DNA from: Bradyrhizobium sp. SSBR45G
GTDB taxonomy: Bacteria; Pseudomonadota; Alphaproteobacteria; Rhizobiales; Xanthobacteraceae
NCBI RefSeq assembly: GCF_030159255.1
Contig: NZ_BSCT01000041.1
Coordinates: 1-64,000 of the forward strand
Reading direction: 5' to 3'
Length of the DNA: 64,000 nt
The position numbers were made by a program, and so were the translations under genes. Positions 1 to 8,362 of this stretch are shown here, in pieces. Each line of letters begins with the position of its first letter. Position 1 is the stretch's first letter. The notes beneath the pieces were generated by a model. That model was not told the origin of the DNA. It ran no database searches and saw only the letters and a program-made list of their open reading frames with translations.

Positions 1-183
1 CAGTATATGTTAAAAGCCTCAACCGGACAGCCGTGGGACAAGCCCGGCCATGACGGCGTGGAAACAGACGAGCGCAATACGGAAGACGCCATATGCGAGA
101 GCCCAGCCCCTCTCTATGAAGTTGCTGTCGGAAGCCGGCAGCGACCTCGTGGCCAATGTGCAGTGCCGATCCCGGCTGTCCCT

Positions 184-231
184 CCTCATGGTGAAGAGCG
201 TCGCCCTTGCGACGCGTCTCGAACCATGAGG
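184..231 (-). repeat. 48-nt palindromic intergenic repeat, copy 1
   Basis: An outer inverted repeat CCTCATGG/CCATGAGG encloses an inner GCGTCGC/GCGACGC hairpin. The same 48-nt unit occurs near 61.7 and 61.9 kb. It lies in the first 247 bases, which hold no convincing gene and look like dispersed repeat sequence. Confidence 0.75.
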
Positions 232-247
232 CCCCGATGCCGCCTGA

Positions 248-685
248 TCATCGCCGCCTGAAGCCATCGGCCCACTGCCGATGAAAGCGCGCCTGCTGCT
301 CCACCGTGGCGGGCACCACCGTCTCGTCGGCCTGGAAGATGTTGACCATGTCCTTCGTCCGACTCGGCTCGCCGAGACGCATCTTGTAGGCTAGGATCGC
401 CGGTCCCATGTCGCGCTGCATTCCCGACGGATAGACGTTCTCGCTCGCACCGAAGCAGCACAGCAGCGCGCCGCGCTTTTCCAACTCCAGCCTGAGTTCG
501 ATCAAGGCTTCGAAGAAGTCGACGTCGGACTGCGCCGTCTCGACCTCGCTGCCCTGAACAAGCGAGATGCAGTAGACCTCCCGTCCCTCGGTCATGATTT
601 CGTCCGCCGTCACCATGGCGCGCACCCGCGAGCCATCCGCGAGCAGCATGTCGATCTGTCCTTCGAAATAGCGTTCAGTGCTCAT
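248..685 (-). CDS. Hypothetical protein, 145 aa
   Basis: I do not recognise a family. The product is an acidic-to-neutral soluble protein of 145 residues with no signal peptide or membrane segment. It begins with alternating hydrophobic and charged stretches and has a central region with two adjacent cysteines (CCFGASE). The ATG at 685 is preceded by a GAGG element, and codon usage matches neighbouring real genes. It stands alone between repeat-rich sequence (1-247) and a ~700-base gap that contains a long dispersed repeat. Nothing nearby suggests a role. I consider it a real gene from its length, start signal and coding character, but the function is unknown. Confidence 0.6.
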   Translation of the reverse strand: MSTERYFEGQIDMLLADGSRVRAMVTADEIMTEGREVYCISLVQGSEVETAQSDVDFFEALIELRLELEKRGALLCCFGASENVYPSGMQRDMGPAILAYKMRLGEPSRTKDMVNIFQADETVVPATVEQQARFHRQWADGFRRR

Positions 686-938
686 TGCAGCCTCAAGCGA
701 CGCGATGCCCAGCGAGAGGCAAGCGCCTCGTCCACATACACTGATTTGCCCGACGGGCGGAATCTACGGTGCGCCGGCACCGACATTGCCTCGTGGACCA
801 ACGACGTTGCCGTGCGCCGAAAAGCTGTTTTCGCTAGCAGGTTCAACGACAAGTCCGATTTCAAGACCTTCCGGGAAAAATAAATCATTTCCGCAAATCA
901 GAATACCTGATCTATGCTCCCCCCGTTCCGGTCCGGAT

Positions 939-1306
939 GAGGGGCGTACGCGTCGTCACGAAACGTTGGATCGGCAATGCGGTGGACGTCGGAGCATCGT
1001 AAAGCGCTTGCGCGGACGAGCGGTGTTCTGCGGACGGCGAAGTCGCGTGGTCCTGATATCCCGAAGCTGGTATCAAATCGGCCGTTGCCATGCATCGTGC
1101 CGATGACGGTGGCCAACAAGCCGGGCACCGGGGAGAGCGCGTATAAGCCCGTAAACCATCGCGCAGGGAAGGCCGGATGCTCCGGTCCGTACCTGTGGTT
1201 CTGCCGCGTGCTTTTTTTCTGCACGCGGACCATGGGTGCGATCGGCACCCGGCCTTCCCTGCGCCCTCATCAATTGAGAGGGCGAAACTGCAGCATCACC
1301 CGGGCA
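939..1306 (+). repeat. Structured ~365-bp dispersed repeat, copy A
   Basis: This sequence recurs inverted and diverged at 43090-43451. Its core is a 16-bp perfect inverted repeat (1161-1176 with 1249-1264) enclosing smaller hairpins: 1204-1211 with 1221-1228 (loop mostly T) and 1234-1239 with 1245-1250. A further stem (1054-1058 with 1071-1075) lies upstream, and a terminal hairpin (1262-1268 with 1278-1284) follows. Several stems are kept in copy B by paired base changes. I see no real gene in the remainder of the gap 686-1384. Confidence 0.8.
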
Positions 1307-1384
1307 CACTCAGTGCCGCGGCAACGACGCGGTATGCCCAGTTGTTTGACAAGGCTCGATGAGATGAAGCACCGAGGCCTGCGT

Positions 1385-2758
1385 TCAGCCCGCGAACGCA
1401 GCCTGCGCCTCCGGCAGCGCCCAGATCTTTTCGATCGCCGCCGCGCCTGCCGCCGTGATCGCCGCCTCGTCGTCATGCAGATAGCGCCCGTCGTGGATCA
1501 GCAGCCGGCCGTCGACCATCACCTGGTCGATGTTGGCGCGGTTGGCGAGCGCGATCAGGCCGCGGCGGGGATCGTGCAACGGCTGGAGATGCGGATGGGT
1601 CATGTCGACGATGGTGAGATCGGCGGTCGCGCCCGGCGCGATCACGCCGAGATCGTCGCGCTTGATCATCGCGGCCGCGGTCGAGGTGACCGCGTCGATC
1701 AGCTCCGGCGCGCTCGCCGTCTCGGCGCTGCCGAGCGCGATCTTGGAAATCAACGATGCCGCGTTGAGCTCGCCGAGCAGGTCCATGTTGTAGCCGTCCG
1801 TGCCGACCGCCGTGCGCACGCCATGCGCGGCGAAGCGGCCGAACGCGGCGGTGACGCCGGCGCGGGCGAACACCCGCGGGCAGTTCAGCACACCGGCGCC
1901 GCGCGCTGCCATCAGCGCGAGGTCCGCATCGGTCGAGGCATGGCAATGCGCGGCGAGGAGGTCGGGACCGAGCAGGCCGAGCCAGTCGAGATATTCGGCC
2001 GGCGTTCGGCCGCCGTAACGCTGCGCGATGGTCGCGACCTCGCCTGCGCTCTGCGCCATGTGCGTCGTGATGGGAACGTCGAGCTCGCGCGCCCGGCTTG
2101 CGGCCGCGCGCAGCAGGTCAGGACCGCAGGTGTCGGTCGCATGCGGGCTCATCGCGAGACGAATGCGGCCATCGCCCTGCCCGTGCCAACGCTGATGCAG
2201 CGCGTTCCAGATCGCCATGTCGGCCTCGCCGTCATCGCCGGCATAATGCACGACACCCGAGGCATCCGCCTTGGCATCCGACGTCGAGAACAGATAGGGC
2301 GCGCCATAGAAGCGCAAACCCATTTCGCTGGCCGCGTCGAACAGCTCGGGGATCGTGTTGCGGAACGGCTCCATCACCGTGGTCGCACCGCCCTTCAAGA
2401 GCTGCAGCACGCCCATGCGGCCGATCGCGAGCCGCTCCTCAGGCGTCAGGATCTCAGCGCCACGCTTGGAGAGCGGCAAGAGCACCGTGTAGACGATGCT
2501 CTTGTTGTTGCGGCGGCCGTTGCCGTCCTCGGTCAGGGTGCGCGCGATGGCCTCGCTGAAGATGTGGTTGTGCAGGTTCAAGAGGCCCGGCAGCACGAAG
2601 CGGCCGGGACGGTCGAACACCTCGTCGGCCGCCGGCCTGCTCGGCGTGACCGCGGCGATACGACTGCCCTCGACAAGCACCCAGTGATCGCGCAGCACGT
2701 CCTGCGCACCGTCCTTGCGCGTCAGCACATAGCTGCCGAAGATCGCGGTCGTGCTCAT
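1385..2758 (-). CDS. Amidohydrolase family protein (ATZ/TRZ-like)
   Basis: A 457-aa metal-dependent hydrolase of the amidohydrolase superfamily. The N-terminal composite beta-sandwich is followed by the metal motif HNH in LPGLLNLHNH (about residues 55-65), a TTHMAQ histidine, an AAHCH histidine and the late metal/catalytic Asp in VGTDGYNMD. These motifs fit deaminases and chlorohydrolases acting on cyclic or N-rich substrates; the substrate cannot be read from sequence. The length is normal for the family. Its ATG (2758) overlaps the stop of the upstream deacetylase-like gene as ATGA, so it is the last gene of a six-gene minus-strand operon with an ABC importer and an N-carbamoyl-D-amino-acid hydrolase. 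This suggests a step in breakdown of an imported nitrogen compound. Related families include guanine and SAH deaminases, which I cannot exclude. Confidence 0.88.
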   Translation of the reverse strand: MSTTAIFGSYVLTRKDGAQDVLRDHWVLVEGSRIAAVTPSRPAADEVFDRPGRFVLPGLLNLHNHIFSEAIARTLTEDGNGRRNNKSIVYTVLLPLSKRGAEILTPEERLAIGRMGVLQLLKGGATTVMEPFRNTIPELFDAASEMGLRFYGAPYLFSTSDAKADASGVVHYAGDDGEADMAIWNALHQRWHGQGDGRIRLAMSPHATDTCGPDLLRAAASRARELDVPITTHMAQSAGEVATIAQRYGGRTPAEYLDWLGLLGPDLLAAHCHASTDADLALMAARGAGVLNCPRVFARAGVTAAFGRFAAHGVRTAVGTDGYNMDLLGELNAASLISKIALGSAETASAPELIDAVTSTAAAMIKRDDLGVIAPGATADLTIVDMTHPHLQPLHDPRRGLIALANRANIDQVMVDGRLLIHDGRYLHDDEAAITAAGAAAIEKIWALPEAQAAFAG

Positions 2759-3648
2759 GCGCCCTTCGCTTCCGCCGCCTCGTGATGCTGATAGTTCGCG
2801 GCAATCTCAGCCCCAGTCGTGATCCAGACGTCCTGGCACGACTTGGCATAGGTCAGGAACTCGCGCAGCAGCCGGAAGCGCATCGGCCGCCCGGAGACCT
2901 GCGGATGCAGCACGGTGGTGACCATGGCGCCCCAGTCGCGGACCTCGTCGAGCTCGTCCTTCCACATCGAGAGCACGTGCTCCCTTGGGAAGATCGACCG
3001 CGGCGAGAAGCGCGCCGACAGGCCGTGCATCCAGTCGTCATAGCTCGCGGTCACCGGGATCTCGATCGTGCCCGGCTTGCCGTCGGCGAGACGGTGGCGA
3101 TAGGGGCGGACGTCGTCGCGGAACGACGAGGTGTAGACGATGCCCTGGCGCACGAGCGCTACCCGCAGCTCCTCGCAGAACTCGCCGAACGGCGCGCGAT
3201 AGCCGATGGGCCGGACTCCGAGCCGGCGCTGAAGCGTCTCGAAGCCGCGCTCGATCTCCTCGATGATGAAGGGATCGCCGGGATCGGGCAGCAGATGGTG
3301 ATAGCCGTGATGGCCGATCTCATGGCCCGCCTTCAGCACGGCTTCCGCCATGGCCGGATGCGCATCGACCGCCCATCCGGTGATGAAGAACGTCGCCTTG
3401 AGATCGAGGTCGGCGAGCAGCTCGAGCAGCTTCGGGGTGCCGACGCGGGCCTCGAAGCCACCGAAACTCATCGTCACCAGGCGCGCGGCATGCGCCGGAT
3501 CCTTCGATGTCCAGGCACTCTCGGCGTCGATGTCGAACGACAGGAACATCGCCGCCTTGTACGGCGCAGGCCAGGGATAGTCCGGCGCCGGCGGCGCCGT
3601 GTTGGAGGGAATGAGGGGAATGCCCGCGAGCGCCTTACTGTCCGGCAT
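2755..3648 (-). CDS. Polysaccharide deacetylase (NodB-fold) hydrolase
   Basis: A 297-aa NodB-homology protein. The first metal/catalytic pair is in SFDID (Asp39, Asp41) and the histidine motif is GHHGYHH (about 112-118), followed by GYRAPFGEF near 170. There is no signal peptide, so it is probably cytoplasmic. This argues against a wall-polysaccharide substrate. Cytoplasmic members of this branch include PuuE-type allantoinases, HpPgdA-like proteins and bacterial cyclic imide hydrolases. The neighbours (N-carbamoyl-amino-acid hydrolase, amidohydrolase, amino-acid-type ABC transporter) make a small cyclic amide or imide the better guess. The start overlaps the binding-protein gene by 14 bases and the stop overlaps the next gene as ATGA, so translation is coupled. 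The fold is secure; the substrate is inference. Confidence 0.88.
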   Translation of the reverse strand: MPDSKALAGIPLIPSNTAPPAPDYPWPAPYKAAMFLSFDIDAESAWTSKDPAHAARLVTMSFGGFEARVGTPKLLELLADLDLKATFFITGWAVDAHPAMAEAVLKAGHEIGHHGYHHLLPDPGDPFIIEEIERGFETLQRRLGVRPIGYRAPFGEFCEELRVALVRQGIVYTSSFRDDVRPYRHRLADGKPGTIEIPVTASYDDWMHGLSARFSPRSIFPREHVLSMWKDELDEVRDWGAMVTTVLHPQVSGRPMRFRLLREFLTYAKSCQDVWITTGAEIAANYQHHEAAEAKGA

Positions 3649-4453
3649 TGATCAGCACCTTCTCGATTCCGTTGTCGCTGAGCTTCCACTTCGCCAGCAG
3701 CGCCGTGTAGCTGCCGTCGGCGACCAGCGCCTCCAGCGCGCCGCGCAGCGCCTCGCGCAGCTCCTCCGCCTTCACCGGCGTTGCCAGCCCCGTATATTGA
3801 TACGCGATCGGCGTGCCGACCGGAACATAGGTGTTCGGCTCGAGGTCCATGATGTAGGGCAAGGTCTCGTTGCCCTGCACGGCGGCGTCGATGCGGCCCT
3901 GCTTGAGCTGCGTGCGCGCATCGGCCGAGCCTTCGGTGCCGACGAACTCGATTCCGCTCGCGCCGCAGTTCTTCTCGCTCCAGGCGGCGATGTCCTTCGG
4001 GAACATCGTGCGCCTGGACGCGCCGACCTTCTTGCCGCACAGCGCCGCCGGCTCCTTGAACTCGGCCGCGCGCGAGGCCTGCACGAAGAAGCGCGGGCCG
4101 CTGCGCAGATAGTCGATGAAGGTCGCAGTCTCCTGCCGGCTCTTGTAGTCGGTCATGCCGGTGAGGATGATGTCGAAGCGCTGCGTGGCAAGGCCGGGCA
4201 TCAGCTGGTCGAAGCTGGTCTCCTGCCACACGGCCTTGACGCCCAGCTTCTTGGCCAGCGCCTCGCCGAGTTCGACGTCGAAGCCGGTCAGCGTGGCGGT
4301 GGCCGGATCCTTGAACTCCATCGGCGGATAGTTCGGCACGACGGCGATACGCAACCCGTTCTGCTTGATATCGGCCGGCGGCTCGGCGGCGGCTGCCCCG
4401 CCCACCATGGCCGTGCTCACGACGGCGGCTAACATGATTGACTTGAAGTCCAT
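3635..4453 (-). CDS. ABC transporter periplasmic binding protein (polar amino acid type)
   Basis: A 272-aa member of extracellular solute-binding family 3. I chose the ATG at 4453 because it begins a clear signal peptide (MDFKSIMLAAVVSTAMVGG, cleavage near AAAAE). The longer frame adds 50 arginine-rich residues that overlap the ATPase gene. The mature protein shows the usual two-lobe pattern, starting with LRIAVVPNYPPMEF and including the GFDVELGEALAKKLG segment. The protein would capture a small polar solute in the periplasm and hand it to the permease and ATPase encoded just upstream. Family members bind amino acids, opines and related compounds. Here the solute is probably the substrate of the hydrolases in the same operon. 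Confidence 0.9.
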   Translation of the reverse strand: MDFKSIMLAAVVSTAMVGGAAAAEPPADIKQNGLRIAVVPNYPPMEFKDPATATLTGFDVELGEALAKKLGVKAVWQETSFDQLMPGLATQRFDIILTGMTDYKSRQETATFIDYLRSGPRFFVQASRAAEFKEPAALCGKKVGASRRTMFPKDIAAWSEKNCGASGIEFVGTEGSADARTQLKQGRIDAAVQGNETLPYIMDLEPNTYVPVGTPIAYQYTGLATPVKAEELREALRGALEALVADGSYTALLAKWKLSDNGIEKVLINAGQ

Positions 4454-4457
4454 GATC

Positions 4458-5222
4458 TCACCCCACTTCAGCTGCCAGAAATGCTTTCGTCCTCGCCTCG
4501 CGCGGCGCACGCAGCACCTCGCCGGCCGGACCGCTCTCCACGATGACGCCCTGGTCCATATAGACCACGCGGTCGGCGACTTCGCGCGCGAAGCCGAGCT
4601 CATGCGTGACCACCAGCATCGTCATGCCGGATGTCGCGAGCTCTCTCATGACGCCGAGCACCTCGCCGACCAGCTCCGGATCGAGCGCCGAGGTCGGCTC
4701 GTCGAACAGCACGAGCTTCGGCTTCATGGCGAGCGCGCGTGCAATGGCGACGCGCTGTTGCTGGCCGCCGGACAATTGCGACGGATAGGAGCCGGCCTTG
4801 TCGGCAAGGCCAACGCGGCGCAGGAGCGCCATGGCCTCGTCCTTCGCCTCGGCAACGGCACGCCTCTGCACCTGCACCGGGCCCTCGATGACGTTCTCCA
4901 GCGCCGTCATGTGCGGAAACAGGTTGAAGCGCTGGAACACCATGCCGCAGGCGAGCCGCTGCCGCGCGATCTCGCGCTCGGACAGCCGATGCAGCCGGCC
5001 ATCCTGCTCGCGAAAGCCGAGCAGCTCGCCATCGAGCCAGATGCCACCGCTGTCGGCGCTGGTGAGCTGGTTGACGCAGCGGAGCAACGTGGTCTTGCCG
5101 GAGCCGGACTGCCCGATCAGGCAGACCACCTCGCCTTCGAACACGTCGAGCGAGACCTGCTTCAGCGCCTGGAATTCGCCAAAACGCTTGCTGACTTGGC
5201 GGATCGCGACCAGCGGCCTCAT
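4458..5222 (-). CDS. ABC transporter ATP-binding protein (amino acid type)
   Basis: A 254-aa ABC ATPase close to the HisP/GlnQ group. It has a Walker A motif GQSGSGKTT (about residues 38-46), a Q-loop in GMVFQRFNLFPHMTALENV, signature LSGGQQQR, Walker B VLFDEPTSALD and a switch His in VVTHELGFA. The start is the ATG at 5222, which overlaps the permease stop as ATGA. A longer open frame upstream lies inside the permease gene. It energises import with the neighbouring permease and binding protein. Only one permease gene is present, so the membrane domain is probably a homodimer. Confidence 0.95.
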   Translation of the reverse strand: MRPLVAIRQVSKRFGEFQALKQVSLDVFEGEVVCLIGQSGSGKTTLLRCVNQLTSADSGGIWLDGELLGFREQDGRLHRLSEREIARQRLACGMVFQRFNLFPHMTALENVIEGPVQVQRRAVAEAKDEAMALLRRVGLADKAGSYPSQLSGGQQQRVAIARALAMKPKLVLFDEPTSALDPELVGEVLGVMRELATSGMTMLVVTHELGFAREVADRVVYMDQGVIVESGPAGEVLRAPREARTKAFLAAEVG

Positions 5223-6076
5223 CAGCGGCCCCGCGCGATGCCGCGGGCAAAGCGGCGTTCGAGCAGCATCTGCAGCGGCGTCAGGATTGACACCACAAGT
5301 AGATACCAGAGTCCGGCGACGATCAGCAGCTCGATGACACGGGAGTTGGCGTAGTAGATGTTCTCGGCGGAGTGCAGCACCTCCGGATACTGGATCACGC
5401 TGGCGAGCGAGGTGGCCTTGACCAGGCCGATGAACTCGTTGCCGAGCGGCGGGATCACCACCCGCATCGCCTGCGGCAGGATGATCCGGCGCAGCGCCTG
5501 CAGCCTGTTCATGCCGATCGCCTGCGCCGCCTCGTATTGGCCGATGTCGACCGACAGCAGCCCGGCACGCATCACCTCCGAGGTGTACGCACCCTGGTTG
5601 ATGCCGAGGCCGAGCAGCGCCGCCAGGAACGGCGTCATCACGTCGACGGCGCGCGCGCTCCACAGGCCGGGGATGCCGATGGTCGGGAACACCAGCGCCA
5701 GGTTGAACCACAGCAGCAGCTGCAGGATCAGCGGCGTGCCGCGGAACAGCCACGTGTACCCGCCTGCGACCGACCGCAGCACCGGATTGGGCGACAGCCG
5801 CATGATCGCGACGACGACGCCGAGCGCGATGCCCAAGGCCATCGCCGCCGCCGCCATGATCATGGTGTTGACGATGCCGCGCAGGATCACTGGCGCGGTG
5901 ATGAAGCGCTCGACGAACACCCACTCGATCTGGCCGCGCGCGAAGGCGCGGCCGATCGCGAGGAGAATGACGACGATGATCGCAGCCGTCAGCCAGCGGC
6001 CCCAATACGCCTCGCGCGCAATCTTATGCCCGGAGAGATCCGGGAAGCCGTCGGCCAGTGTCTCGCTGCGGCTCAT
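5222..6076 (-). CDS. ABC transporter permease (His/Glu/Gln/Arg/opine type)
   Basis: A 284-aa inner-membrane protein of the HisM/GlnP type. An N-terminal transmembrane helix (about 28-48) precedes the TM block and the EAA-like loop (QYEAAQAIGMNRLQALRRIILPQA, about residues 175-200), which docks on the ATPase. The start at 6076 follows the N-carbamoyl hydrolase by ten bases; a longer frame upstream would overlap that gene and has serine/arginine-rich non-membrane sequence. It forms the channel of the importer encoded by 3635-5222. Confidence 0.93.
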   Translation of the reverse strand: MSRSETLADGFPDLSGHKIAREAYWGRWLTAAIIVVILLAIGRAFARGQIEWVFVERFITAPVILRGIVNTMIMAAAAMALGIALGVVVAIMRLSPNPVLRSVAGGYTWLFRGTPLILQLLLWFNLALVFPTIGIPGLWSARAVDVMTPFLAALLGLGINQGAYTSEVMRAGLLSVDIGQYEAAQAIGMNRLQALRRIILPQAMRVVIPPLGNEFIGLVKATSLASVIQYPEVLHSAENIYYANSRVIELLIVAGLWYLLVVSILTPLQMLLERRFARGIARGR

Positions 6077-6086
6077 CGCGGCTCCG

Positions 6087-7040
6087 CTAATCGATCGCGA
6101 CCGGCTCGACGACGCCGGCGCGCTCGGTGATGACCCTGTACTGATCGGGCCGGCGGTGTGCGGCGAAGTTGAACATCTTATCCTTGCCCTGGCGACACAG
6201 ATCGAGATCGATGTCGGCAACGATGACTTCATCCGCGAGCGTCGTCGCCTGCGCGACGATGACGCCATTGGGATCGACGATGCAGGAGCCGCCGATCAGC
6301 CCGCTGCCATCCTCGTCGCCCGCCTTGGCCACCGCGATCGCCCAGGTCGCGTTCATGTAGGCATTGGCCTGCGCGACCAAGGTGGAGTGAAAGGTGCGCA
6401 GCGACGCATCCTCGGTGGTGCCGCCGTTCGGATCATAGGCCGCGGAGTTGTAGCCGACGCAGACCAGCTCGACGCCCTGCATCCCGAGCACCCGCCAGGA
6501 TTCCGGCCAGCGGCGGTCGTTGCAGATCATCATGCCCATGATGGCGCCGCCCCAGTCACCGCCAGCGCGCACCGCGGGAAAGCCGAGATCACCGTAACCG
6601 AAATAGCGCTTCTCCAGCTGCTGGTACTTGGCGCCCTCGCGCGGCTCGACCGAGCCCGGGAGATGAACCTTGCGGTACTTGCTGATGATCTCACCATCGG
6701 GATCGACCAGGATCGAGCTGTTGAAGCGCCGCCCGTCCGGCGTCAGCTCGGCATAGCCGACATAGAAACCGACCCTCAGCGTGCGCGCGCGATCGAACAG
6801 CGCGGCGACGGACGGGTTCGGCATCGACCGCTCGAAATAGCTGTCGAGCGCGTCGCCCTCGAGAACCCAGCGTGGAAAGAAGGTCGTGAAGGCGAGCTCG
6901 GGAAACACCACCAGCTTGGCGCCCTGGCGAGCGGCCTGCTCCAGGAGTTCTATCAGGCGGGACAGCGTGTGCGCCCGACTGTCGGCGCGCTGGGTCGGTC
7001 CCATCTGGGCGGCGGCGGCGCGGAATTGACGGCTCAACAT
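6087..7040 (-). CDS. N-carbamoyl-D-amino-acid hydrolase
   Basis: A nitrilase-superfamily carbon-nitrogen hydrolase that removes the carbamoyl group from N-carbamoyl amino acids, giving the amino acid, ammonia and CO2. It resembles the Agrobacterium D-carbamoylase along its length, including FPELAxTTFFPRW (Glu48), KYRKVHLPG (Lys124) and MICNDRRWPE (Cys173), the Glu-Lys-Cys triad in the expected order and spacing. The C-terminal part keeps the MFNF...HRRP pattern of that family. I chose ATG 7040 (317 aa), which has GGAGG just upstream and aligns with the family N-terminus; ATG 7061 adds seven residues. It is the promoter-proximal gene of the operon and is divergent from the LysR gene at 7211. 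This is the most specific functional call in the cluster and points to hydantoin, pyrimidine or imide breakdown. Confidence 0.9.
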   Translation of the reverse strand: MLSRQFRAAAAQMGPTQRADSRAHTLSRLIELLEQAARQGAKLVVFPELAFTTFFPRWVLEGDALDSYFERSMPNPSVAALFDRARTLRVGFYVGYAELTPDGRRFNSSILVDPDGEIISKYRKVHLPGSVEPREGAKYQQLEKRYFGYGDLGFPAVRAGGDWGGAIMGMMICNDRRWPESWRVLGMQGVELVCVGYNSAAYDPNGGTTEDASLRTFHSTLVAQANAYMNATWAIAVAKAGDEDGSGLIGGSCIVDPNGVIVAQATTLADEVIVADIDLDLCRQGKDKMFNFAAHRRPDQYRVITERAGVVEPVAID

Positions 7041-7210
7041 TGCCTCCGATCTGTGCGCCATGCCGAATGATCAGGCGAAACTCGCCTGGATGCGCGCACC
7101 GAAACAAGGGCTCATTAGGCGAAAGCGGCGCGGGAATTGCAATCTGCCGATGCCGGCCTGCGCTATGATATTTTGGCCGAGACCATCACCCGGGCTTATA
7201 GGGCGTTCAC

Positions 7211-8113
7211 ATGAACCTGCGCCAGCTGGAGATCCTGCGGGCCGTCATCCGCCATCACACCACCGTCGCCGCGGCCGAGGAACTGGCGCTGTCGCAGCCG
7301 GCGATCAGCAACGCGCTGAAGGCGATGGAGGCGCAGGCCGGCTTCACGCTGTTCGAGCGCGTCAACAACCGGCTGTTTCCGACACCGGAGGCGATGACGC
7401 TGTACGAGGAGAGCGAGGCGATCTTCACCCTGCATGCGCGCCTGGAAAATCGCGTGCGCGACCTGCGCGAGCAGAAGACCGGCCATCTGTCGATCGTCGC
7501 CACGCCGCCGCTCGCCTACAGCATCATTCCGCCGACCTTGTCGGGCTTCCTGCGACGGCGGCCGCAGACGCGGATGTTCTTCGACGTCCGGCGCTATGAG
7601 GGCGTCATCGAGGGCGTGCTCGGCAATGTTGCCGAGCTCGGCTTCGCGCTCGGCCTGTCCGATCATCCCGGCATCGCCCATGAGGTCGTGCACACCGGCG
7701 AGATGGTGTGTGTGATGCCGCCGCAGCATCCGCTGGCGGACCGCGAGGTGATTTCGGCGCGGGATCTCGCCGGTTTCCCGCTGATCGGGCTGGAGCGCGG
7801 CACGCGGCTCGGCGAGGCCGTGCGCGACAGCTTTCGCGAGGCCGATGCGGATTTCCAGCCGACCGTCGAGGTCCGCTATTGCAACACGGCCTGCGTGCTC
7901 GCCGCCACCGGCGTCGGCGTCGCTGTGGTCGATCCGTTCTCACCGCGCCAGGGCGGCCACGATCTCGTGGTCCGCCCGTTCACGCCGAGCACGACGGTCT
8001 CCGCCTATGTGCTGTGGTCGGAAGCACGGCCGCTATCGAATCTGGCGAAGACGTTTCGCGGCGAGTTGCGGAATGCGAGCCGGAGTCTCGTTAGCAGCGA
8101 TTGCCCCTTGTAG
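7211..8113 (+). CDS. LysR-family transcriptional regulator
   Basis: A 300-aa LysR-type regulator. The N-terminal winged helix-turn-helix (residues 1-60) contains the usual ALSQPAISNALKAMEAQ recognition helix, and residues 90-295 form the periplasmic-binding-protein-like effector domain. It is transcribed away from the N-carbamoyl hydrolase operon across a ~170-bp gap (7041-7210), the standard arrangement for a LysR regulator controlling its divergent neighbour in response to a pathway metabolite. The 8113 stop is followed within seven bases by the end of a convergent small gene. Confidence 0.93.
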   Translation: MNLRQLEILRAVIRHHTTVAAAEELALSQPAISNALKAMEAQAGFTLFERVNNRLFPTPEAMTLYEESEAIFTLHARLENRVRDLREQKTGHLSIVATPPLAYSIIPPTLSGFLRRRPQTRMFFDVRRYEGVIEGVLGNVAELGFALGLSDHPGIAHEVVHTGEMVCVMPPQHPLADREVISARDLAGFPLIGLERGTRLGEAVRDSFREADADFQPTVEVRYCNTACVLAATGVGVAVVDPFSPRQGGHDLVVRPFTPSTTVSAYVLWSEARPLSNLAKTFRGELRNASRSLVSSDCPL

Positions 8114-8119
8114 CGCCGA

Positions 8120-8362
8120 TCACGCCCGGGCCAGCTCGATATCATGCGTCTGCTTCGTCTCCGCGTCGTACACCTTGATCTGCAGCATCGGGAAGCGTCG
8201 CTTGAGATCATGCGCACCGTTATGCGCACCCTCCTTGGTCTTGAACTCGGTCTTGATCTGACCATCGACCACGACGGCGTAGCCGGTCAGCGGCAGGTCG
8301 TTGCCGGATTTGTCTTGAGCAGGCTTGTTGTGAACAGACTTCTCTTGGGCAGACTTGAGCAT
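8120..8362 (-). CDS. Small hypothetical protein, 80 aa
   Basis: An 80-residue soluble protein with a Lys/Gln/Ser-rich N-terminal segment (MLKSAQEKS) and then a compact domain with GYAVVVDGQIKTEF and LQIKVYDAETKQTHDIELA, probably beta-rich. I do not recognise a named family. The ATG at 8362 was preferred because the longer frame upstream is arginine-rich and unlike the rest. It is convergent with the LysR gene and followed upstream by a repeat-like gap. Confidence 0.6.
   Translation of the reverse strand: MLKSAQEKSVHNKPAQDKSGNDLPLTGYAVVVDGQIKTEFKTKEGAHNGAHDLKRRFPMLQIKVYDAETKQTHDIELARA

Noticed and set aside
977..2785. 602-codon plus-strand frame across repeat copy A and antisense to the amidohydrolase
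   Set aside because: It starts inside a non-coding repeat and is otherwise antisense to a motif-bearing gene.
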